From Bostrychus sinensis (taxonomy: Eukaryota > Chordata > Actinopteri > Gobiiformes > Eleotridae): a stretch of 64,000 nt of DNA. The stretch spans positions 20,241,403 to 20,305,402 of the forward strand of contig CM036243.1 in assembly GCA_020698575.1 (NCBI GenBank), read 5' to 3'. Numbering within the stretch: position 1 is the stretch's first letter; every line of letters starts with the position of its first letter. Of this stretch, positions 25,238 through 36,100 are shown in pieces. The notes beneath the pieces were generated by a model. It was not told the DNA's origin. It saw nothing but the letters and a program-made list of their open reading frames with translations, and did not search any database. A program made the position numbers and the translations under genes.

Positions 25238-28200
25238 GTCTGTCAACTCTACAGTACACAGTGATCTTTTCAAGCTTTTGGTGCATTATGACTTTTAATT
25301 AATCAACCTCTTCCTGAAATAGTTTTGTATACCAAAAGATGCTTAAAAAAGCAGAGCACATGATGAAATTCTCACTAGAGTTATTGTATAAATTTCTAAT
25401 GTTACACGCAGAGTACACTATGGTAGAAAATGCATTTTAGGTTGAAAAATGTTTTTTATAGTTGATTTGCAAAATGATATTCATGTACATATCCATGCAC
25501 TGCTATAACTAGAAGCACTTGAAGAATGCAGACCTTATCCAAGGCATTGGCACTTTCTTCTTTACTACAGTACCATTTCTGTGTAGCAAAATGGTACTGT
25601 AGTAAGTGTCCCTGAAAGATTTTTTTTGCATTGTGACATTTAATTTATTAACTTATTCCTAAAATATTGTTCATATTTTTTGTTGCATTACCAAAACCAT
25701 ATAATGCAATTATGAGAACAGAAGAGGCAAGTTCTATATTTCTAATGCTACACACAGACTACACTGCTGCTGTGTGGACAGATGCCAGGAGTAGAAAAAG
25801 CCCTTTAAAACGTCTGGAAATCAAAGACAAAAGGGCACGAACACAACTGTGTGACACCAACAGGATTTCAGAGAAAAGAGTGAAAAAGAAAACGGATGGA
25901 GGTACAGATGCTCTGGACCGTCTGAACACAAATACCTGTGTCAGCAATTGCTTGGCTGAAGAACTAATTATAGTGAGTCAGCGCAACGCAGCTCTGCAGC
26001 GGAGCAGGGAGAGAGATCAGGGATGAAGGCAAAAGGTATTACTCTTTGATTCATGAATTTAAACAACCACTTAACACTAATGTCTAAATATGATGGGCAT
26101 CCTAAAACATCCTTAAAGGTATTAAAGTGTCAATGAATTGAAACTATTATACTGAATACTATGTCCAGAAATTAAATTTTGTTCATCTATTTCCTAAATC
26201 TCTTAATTGCAACATAATCTTATTCTATTCTTCACTATTGCCAGTGTTCTAACTGCTTATCAGATTTTCAAGACAGGATGACAGGTAGATAATGCTATGA
26301 TTGAATTAATAATGCAGAAATATTGTGACATACCTTTTGATAGAAAATACGCTATAATGTATGTTCAGATATTATCACCTGAGGCCACATCTATTTTGTA
26401 GTTTTTTAAAAAGATGAACAAATTTTAACCCCTATGTTCTTTACAGCTATGGTTTTAACAGAAATTATAAATATGAACATTAGTTTGTTGATAACATTTT
26501 TATTTTTAAATTAATTATAATTCTTAAGTTTTGTTATTTATATGATTTTTAATCAGGTTATTTTACACCACACATCATGCAGAGCTTTTCTACTGTGCCT
26601 CCATCTGTCTGTGTGGATGCTAAACATTTGATTCACCATCAGGGATTCAGGCTGGACATGTTCTCACAGTCTGTGTACCTCTAGTCTCTCATTAACTCTG
26701 AGCTAAACACATATCCAATCCTTCTACTCATATTAACATTTAGTAATTCAAGCTTAGATATAGCGGGAAGGTGATGTCTGGGTGTACTTACCACATGGAC
26801 TTTTTATCCCAAATACTAACATAGGACTTTGGTGTGAAAACTTGGAGCAGCCACCCACTTAGCTTGCACATTTGGCAATGTGGGCTCCATCACAGCAGCT
26901 CCCTGGCAGAGATCTTTAAAAGAACAAGGAGGGAATGGCAGAAATCAGCAGATGGAAGTGTGGGAGGAGTGTCAGTCTCTTTTGTTGAGAGAGAGAGGGA
27001 GAGAGAGGGAGGGAGAGAGAGAGGGAGAGAGAAAGCCTGCCAACACTCAGAGCGCGCTGTGGCTGTCAGAGGCTGTTTTTATTCACAGCCATCATGCTGC
27101 CTGTGTCATTTCTGTCCAGATCAAGAAATAATTCGCTCTGTCAGTCAAAGCAGTCAGAGACCAAGGCAGATAAAGTGAGGTTCTGTTTAGTTTGAGAGCA
27201 GATAAAAGTCTTTAAATCAACCAGCACTCTACATTGTCTACAGATCTGTGCAGATCAGAGATTTTTTTAAGCTAACAATACCAATAGATTTGGTGTAGGC
27301 GGTTGCTGAATAAAACAGAAGACAAAACAAGCATTGATGCTTCTGCACAGTTTTAAACCATACAAAAATCTTACCATAACATTAAAACTCTCATTATTAG
27401 AATGGTTAAAACTTTTCTAACAAGATGAAAATAATAATATTGTTGTATGAGGTGTAACTTGTGGCTGGACAAAAACCTTTCCTCTGCATCTCTCTTATAG
27501 TTTTTCAGGGAGCTGGTGGAGTTAAAATCTTCAAAAAAGTGCTCCAGTGCAGCTTTGTAAATGTTGGTTATTCGTTGGTTAAAAGGTATTTCTAATTGTG
27601 CATTTTTGAAATAGTTTTGGACACCTTTGCATCTCTCTCAAGAGATGCAAAGGTGTCCAAAACACCAGCCCGCCGCCTCTCACCGCGGAAGAAGATGGAT
27701 GGATGGATGGACCTTTGCATCTTTTTCATGTTTTATAACTTGAAATAAAGTATGGAAAACCTCTTCTTTATGGAAGCTGTTACTTTCCATCCATCTTCAT
27801 CCTCTTTATCCGGGGCCAGGTCGCAGGGGCAGCAGTCTAAGCAGAGACACCCAGACATCACTCTCCCCGGACACTTCCTCCAGCTCCTCTGGAGGAACCC
27901 CAAGGCGTTCCCAGGACAGCCAAGAGACGTAGTCCCTCCAGCGTGTCCTAGGTCTTCCCTGGGGCCTCCTCCCGGTGGGACATGCCCGGAACACCTCCTC
28001 AGGGAGACGTCCAGGAGGCATCCGGAACAGATGCCCGAGCCACCTCAGCTGGCTCCTCTCGATGTGGAGGAGCAGCGGCTCTACTCTGAGCTCCTCCCGG
28101 GTAACCGAGCTCCTCACCCTATCTCTAAGGGAGGGCCCAGCCACCCTACGGAGGAAACTCATTTCGGCCGCTTGTATCTGGGATCTTTGGGTCCTTTCGG

Positions 28201-31200
28201 TCATGACCCAAAGCTCATGACCATAGGTGAGAGTAGGAACGTAGATCGACCGGTAAATCTTCTTCATCACAACAGACCGATACAATGATCGCATTACTGC
28301 AGACGCTGCACCGATCCGTCTGTCAATCTCACGCTCCATCCTTCCCTCACTCGTGAACAAGACCCCGAGATACTTAAACTCCTCCACTTGAGACAGGAAC
28401 TCTCCTCCAACCTGGAGAGGGCAAACCACCCTTTTCCAGTCGAGAACCATGGCCTCGGACTTGGAGGTGCTGATTCTCATCCCAGCCGCTTCGCACTCGG
28501 CTGCAAACCGTCCCAGTGCACACTGAAGGTCCTGGTTTGAGGGAGCCAACAGGACAATATCATCTGCAAAAAGCAGAGATGAAATCCTGTGGTTTCCAAA
28601 CCAGACTCCCTCCGGCCCCTGGCTACGCCTAGAAATTCTGTTCATAAAAATTATGAACAGAACCGGTGACAAAGGGCAGCCCTGCCGGAGTCCAACATGC
28701 ACTAGATTTGTACTGCTTCATAGTGACACAGATGATAAGAAAGAGTCCGGTGATGATGTATGGGCTTCAGAAACACACAGGAGCACTTCCTGGATTCACG
28801 TGTCTATGTAGAGTGTCGAGGCCAAGTGTTTTAAGCCAAGAGCAGACCTTTAAAATAATTATAGCATTTGTCATAATCATAGCCATAAGTCACACAGTGT
28901 GTGAGACTCTGTGTCGGTGTCCTATCTCTTGTTTAAAAACACCTTAACTGTGGGTCTGTACAATACCATCTGTAGTGAGATAACAGCATTGTCTCTTGGG
29001 GGCCATCCCCATGAATCAAACCAAGGCATGTTCCTTCCTCACACTCTCTGTTCTTTACTTAGAGCAGATTTTTCTTTGACAAGTAAAACACTGTTTCAAT
29101 GATTGCTGCAATAACCAAAGTCATCTCATCCTCCTTTCCACTCCAGCCACATGCTCATGTTCTACTTACTCATCTGTCTCTGTCTGTCTGCATTTTTCTG
29201 CAGTAAATTACCCAGCTGGGCTCGGGCAGTGGTGCCCAAAATCTTCTATGTGACAGAGAAAGCCTGGAACTATTACCCTTACACCATCACAGGTCAGTAT
29301 AATCTTATGTACAGGCTCATGACTGCTGTGTTTAAACTGGCACAAGTACACATCCAATTATTTGATCTAGCATGCTTAACCACAGTTAGCAGAGCACTTA
29401 GACTTAATCTGCACACACCACATATTTAGTACAAATGAATCAGAATCGAATTAAAAAGAATAGCTAATGCATTGTATTTACAAACTTCTTTTCTCCAAAA
29501 TGTACTGTTTGCCTTAATACACAAGCTAAATGCTTAGGTTTGATATGATTTTATTCTGTTTATTTGTACAAAACTTAATGGTATTTCTTTTTCTCTTTTA
29601 ATCCCTAAACCTGGTGTCTGGTTATCATGAAAGAATACACCGTAAGTATATCTTATTCATCAAACATTTACCATTTAAAGCCATATCCTATCCACAGTTA
29701 TTCATTTTGTGTATTACATGCATATCACATGTTTTGGGGTGACAGTGGCGCCAGGGTTAAGCATTCACACAGCAACCAGAGGTTAGCTTGTTTGAATCTC
29801 ACTTCAAGCGTATACTGTTGTTGTGTCTCTGGGCAAGACACTTCACCCACAAAAATAAACCCTGCCAAATCACCGTGCGCGTGGTTCACCGTGGCAACCC
29901 CGACTAATAAAGGGAGAAGCCGAAAAAACAAAAAGAAACAAAAAAACAAAACAAAACAAACATGCATAGTACGATTTCATATATATACTGTAAGTACCAT
30001 AAATAAATACCAGAGAACAGTCTCATTTATTATTGAAGTTATTCAATTGTAACATCCATTTTAATATTCTTTTTAGTATTTGCAGCTGCTGCTAGAATTT
30101 CAGACTGTACTATAGAAAGGTGCACAAAATACAAAACAACGGACATGAGCAAAAATACAGTATCATGCCTTTCATTCCAAACCAAGATAAGTTGATAAGC
30201 AACCTTTGAATACACATATATTTAAGGTAGTATGTGTTCATTGTGTCTCATTTATAGGGTTGCCTGCTAAAAGAAATGTTGTGCATCATCCCTGCATTTG
30301 AGGGACATGATGACTGCGTTGTGACAGCAAGAAAATGCCTTGTATTATCACCAGTTATATGTGGGAGATAAAATGATTCACTTAACTTCATGGCAGGATT
30401 AGTTTGTCACAAAATGTTAAATCCTCTACATCCTTGTTGTCATGACTTAATCTTATGACCATTTTTTGCAGTGTTCGTTTTTACCCAAGTTCTCCATCCA
30501 CATAGAGACAAAATATGAAGACAACAAAGGCTGCAATGACCATGTGAGTATTTTGCTTGACATGCTTTTTTATGAGATACACAGTTAATACACTCAAGCC
30601 CTTTCTGGCCACCTGCCTTTTATTCTTATATTGAAAACCACACTTTTATAATTGGCTGTTTTAGCGCAGAGGCGGACATATGGCACCAAATTAAAAAAAA
30701 AAAAATTAAAAAAAAAAACACTGATTCCACATGAATAAAAGCATTTGGCAACTAGTGGACCTTAACAACCTGGACTGCGATGCCAGCTATACATGAGGCT
30801 TGAGAGTCTGCCAAAAGCTGCTCCACTTGTTGGATGGCTAATTTCATTTGGGCTCTTGGCTACTCTCTACATTTTATTTCACTCTGCAGTTTATATGGGC
30901 ATTAGTCATCCAATGAAAGGCTGCCATTGCTTGGACGGTGAGTATGAAGAATAGTGGAGCCATGCGCAATGGACAAATGGCTTCAAATATATCAAGGCAG
31001 GAGGCCAACACTTTCATTTTTATAGTGTCTTTATACTCTGTTAGAGGGCCAGGGATTCACCAGTTGTTCTGAGACAGGAGCTCCCACTGTGACCTGCTGA
31101 AGTGTCTAATTTGAATGTACATATGAAACATAAATGTGAATCAAACAGACACACTGTGAGTTTTTGATAGACACTTGTACAGATCGACAAGACAAGGTGA

Positions 31201-33102
31201 CAGATTAAAAAATTTATATTTGAAGATATACCCCAAGCAGCAAAAAGAAAAAAACACACTGCTTTGAAATTTAACCAGTAAAATGGCTGCATTTATCTAG
31301 CACTGTTTGCTATTGCTTGTAGTGCTCTACATCAAGCATTCGTTCATCCTTTTTGGCGTTCTCTCATTCACTAACCAGTGTCACAGACAGGGGAGGCAAT
31401 GTAGGATTCAGTATTTTTCCTCAAGGGCACTTAGCAGCTTTAAGAATGTCCCAAATACAAACCATTTTTAACTTTTCTTATATTTTATGTTGTCTATACA
31501 TTATGTACTGTATGATTGCCTCAGACCAACTCAAAAAAAAACAACATTACCATATAAAGTGCTATAGAACCCAGTGGAAAGAGCCATTAGTTCTAATGCT
31601 TTAACTGTGCAGAGCAGACAAACCGAGCCTAGAGCAGAAAAACAATACTTTCTTTTTGGCTTTTCCCTGCCTTGGTTGCCAGAGCAAATCATCTGCCTCC
31701 TATGGTGCAGATATTGCATAGAGTGTATATGAATTTGGCATTGGTCGGGCAGGTGCCCTTCCTGATGCAACCTTCTCCATTTATCCAGGCTTGGGACCTC
31801 CACCAAAATACACTGGCTTGTGATCCTGAGGCTGGAAAAACTCTTGAATAATACTACTAAAAGAAAAATGCATCCTTTTGCATTTTTTCGCATTCTCTTT
31901 TGAAAGTTTAGAACACATTGTCACACAACTAAAAAACTTACTGGGTGAAGAAGAAAGGATAAAGTGAATGAAGACAAACTGGTGATGGTGGTGCTGCAGT
32001 TCAGAAAAGCACTGTGTATGAATGAACATCTTGCACATTTAACCAGGGGATGTGGTGCCAGCAGATCTCTACAGTACTATCCAGTTTCATAATCACACAC
32101 ACTGTATGCTTGTCCTGAAGCAGGGGATCTCTCCCTGAGCTTCTCAGTTAAACACAAGCTGCATCTGTTCAACCCTTTGTATTTTTACACCATACTGGAT
32201 AAGGCTGTTATGAGATCATGTATCACTTGCTTTTGGCCAGTTTTATGCTTTGTGAAACATTCAACCATATGAAAGATTAAATGAAGATGATTCAGATGGT
32301 TAGGTTTAGCTACAGATGAGGTTTTCTTCTCTTCTTTCAATTAAAATACTAATAAGAGAAACATGTAAAAATGATTTCCATTCAGCCTTATTCATTTCAT
32401 TACCTCATTACAACTTCCATGGTCAAGTAGTCACCATAACTCAAGAAATGCAACCCAAATGTAAAGGAAAAAAAACAACAACATTTTTTTTGACTCATTT
32501 TTACCCATGAAAGGACTACAGGAGTGTGATAGTTCTGTCATTAAAGGAGCAAAATGGCTTCATACAAAAAGTTTAAGAAAATAAAGAGCTTTTTTTCCTC
32601 TGGAGGGAACTAAGATTGGTTTATAAATATGAACAGCCTAATATAATCCCAAATTGTTGAAGAATTTGTTACATATAATGTGTCAACATGAACAAGAAGT
32701 AATATCAGTGACGATCCATTTGCCCATATGAATAATCACAGTAACAAATAAGTACAAATAATAGGGCTGCATAACATTAGAAGAATATGTGATAAACATG
32801 TTAAACAATTCAGTTGTCAATATTTGGATAACCTTACAAAGGGTATTTTTTGGACAAAACATAATTTGATTTGAGTCTCCAGACACTTATTTTGACAGTG
32901 TAAATTTCTGTAGATGAAAGACCATGACATTATGGCAATACATATGGATATTGCGTTTGCTAATGGCTATGTAGTGTGCGGCCCTAGCCAGTATGCTTTC
33001 GTTCTGCTTTTTATTCTTCAATTCTGTCTTTCCTTTGTGCATTTCCTTTACCATCATTTCTAGCCCCACATGTTCTCCATACACACATACCCACACACAC
33101 AC

Positions 33103-33143
<41 letters not shown>

Positions 33144-36100
33144 TCTCCCAGCTCTGCAATCTCCTCTGCCCCCCAACCCCCTCTATTGTCACACGCGCAC
33201 ACACACACACTCACTCACTCTCTCTCCTTCATGCCTTATCTGTCGTTTGTCAGCGTTTACCTCCTCCACTTCTCCCTCACAGCTCCTCTCCAGCACTCAC
33301 GACTCTGCGCTCCTTTCAGCTCGCTGCACTCATACTCACTGACATGTCACCCCTATTGCACCAGCACTGCACTACTGCAGTCTAAATCACATAATGCTGG
33401 GTCTATGGCAAAAATAAGAGATATAAATGATGGACTGTTACCAGGATATAGTCATCTAGCTACCATCTAGCTAGCTGATGTTATATTTATACAAAAAAAT
33501 AAAAAATAAAAAATAAGGTCCACATGCAGCTGCAACAAGAAGTTGGATGTGAATTTGGCACTACAATTTGGAGTAAAAGTTTCAAATTTATTTGACAAAA
33601 ATGTATTGAATTTTCAATAATTTTGCATTGAGTTACACAAGGTTATTACTAAAGATTTACTGTGTCTATTAATCAAGTATTATAACAAGTGGTATTAAAT
33701 TCTGTCTTCAAAAATAACAGATGGCATTAAAAAGACTTTACAAAAATACATTTTACCTAGAAAATGGAGGAACCTTGGTAAAAGATCTGCCTTTGCTAAT
33801 ATGTTTGAAGATAAGTTGTGTTTGTGGTTAGCTAAAGCTGAAGATACAACAGAACAAATTGCTTCTATAAAACAAATAGTAGTTGCCTACCGTTGCCTGC
33901 GGTTGAATTAATTAACCTAGTAGAAATTACTTTAAAATGTGCTTAGGAAAGATATGTATATCCACAAAGTTTTAGACACAGTCAGACAATCAGAAGCTCT
34001 AAAACAAATGCCCCTGAAACATTTATTTATCTTTCATATGTCTGCCTTTTTCTTTGTGTTGGACATTTTTTCTTCACATATTTTCTCTGTTAACTTAACA
34101 TCCTGTATATGTATTATGTTGCCAGACCATGAGAATAAAATGCAACTTAATGCATGTTCTTATCTCACTGAGCATGCCTTTGCTGTAAATGTTAATGCTT
34201 CATAAATCTAGGTGCCCCTGACACCACTCTAACGCATGTGGTCTGTGTCCTTGAAGCTGTGTATAGAAAACAAAAATGGCTATCTGACAGTGTGCACATG
34301 TACATTATGTGTCTTTGTAATTTATCTTTACATAAAAAAAATAATGGGAGATTTAAACAAGATCAAGCAACTGGGAATAATTAAAGAAGTTTCTAAAGAC
34401 TTTTCTCAGCACTGGCAGAATATATAGATGGACATTAAGCGCCCTCTAGTGGTTATGAAGGCAATCTCTTGGAGAAGGTGTAAGCTACAATCATTTTGAA
34501 TATGGGGGAAAAAAGTTAATTTATTTCAGTTGTTGAAACTGAACTACTGAAACAAATAGATTTTTCATGATATTTATGTATTTTTATCAGCTGACAAAAT
34601 TCACCATTTGTTTTGTAGATCTTTGACACAGAGCTAAAGGACCAAGAGAGGGAGGTTTGTTTCGTTGACATTGCGTATGATGAGATTCCAGAACGCTACT
34701 ACAAAGAATCTGAGGTGAGCTTGTGTATGTTGTTATTTGTTGGAACTAATACTATACTTACTGCATAGAAAAGGATGGCATATAATGGTATTTTGCTCTC
34801 CTCTTTGTAGGATTTGCGATACTTCAAGTCAGAGAAGACGTCACGAGGGGTACTGCAGGAAGGCTGGAGGGACACTCAGGATCCCATTATGTGTTCATAC
34901 AAACTCGTCACAGTCAAGTTTGAAGTCTGGGGTCTGCAGACACGGGTGGAGCAGTTTGTACACAAGGTGGGTGAGAGTTCACTTTACTTGGTTTAAATCT
35001 GTGCTTTTGCATATTTGTGACCAAAAGTGTTATGTTAGTAATGGGGGGTAACAGTGGCACAAGAGGTTAAGTGCATCACCTACTAAGCAGTGGGTTGGCA
35101 GTTCAATTCTGTTAGGTTCAGGTTGATTTCTGACCAATTGCATACTGTCATTGTGTCACTTTGTCTACTCCAGTCACAGTATGTGGCTGGATGCGACAGG
35201 AAGCGCATTCGGTGTGAAAAGTTACAGTAATAATATATAATAACAGAATATAAACAATACTTTATTATACCCATAATATGAAGTCTCACATTATTAAAGC
35301 TGTATGGTCTATTGTCACATGTATTGTGTGATCTTTTCCAGGTGGTGAGGGATGTGCTGCTGCTGGGGCACAGGCAGGCCTTTGCATGGGTGGATGAATG
35401 GATTGGTAAGTCTATTAGTGACAGATGTTATTCATTTTCTTAAGTAGGATTATTTGTTTTGCAACCAGATGTTTGTAATTTATTCTGTATTTATTTATTT
35501 ACTGTTCCTCAGCATGAAACCACTTTGTATGTTGTACCTCATCTAACATTCATCCTCAACCTTATTTAGCATGGTTCACCGCTATCCTCTAATGACCACC
35601 ATTTAGACTAAAGTTTAGCATAGTTATAGTGAAGCAGATGCAATAGAAAAGCATGAGCTCCACTTAGCAATGAACAAAGCATGAAAACTCTTTGTCTGTG
35701 TTACTAAGTGTGTTTGGACTACACTCAAGTTTGTGCTAATAGATAGCTGCCACTTAACATCTCACAGCTTCAGAGCTTGAGCCAAGATTCTCTTACCTGA
35801 CCTCTTCTCTCTCAAAATCACTCAGCTGTGTTCCACTGCCTGCTGGCTGGTGATGAACTGCAAACCTTTAACTCTTTTAGATAGAAACGATGGTCTTTTC
35901 TGGGCTCCATGGAAACCAATCACAGTCCTTTTTTCCTGATGTCCTTTCCACTTTGTTGCTTTCACTGGTGTGGCTTGGGCCTATCATTCTGTCTCTTGTT
36001 AACACTTTGGATTATGGGTTTTTTAATTGGTCTAACCTTAGATGTTTTCGCATGGAATAAACCTCTACCACTTAACCCATGTTGCTGCCCTACCCTTTCC

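Noticed and set aside
25667..26026. 119-codon plus-strand frame after pitpnc1 exon 2
   Set aside because: Not homologous to anything recognised, and no acceptor/donor pair keeps the pitpnc1 frame; intronic chance frame.
27752..28288. 178-codon plus-strand frame
   Set aside because: Shadow of the minus-strand Rex3/RTE reverse transcriptase.
33084..33140. Possible CRISPR-like or tandem array
   Set aside because: Simple dinucleotide repeat; the window is eukaryotic and has no spacer structure.
32993..33385. Long His/Thr-rich and Val/Cys-rich frames on both strands
   Set aside because: They are translations of a CA microsatellite.
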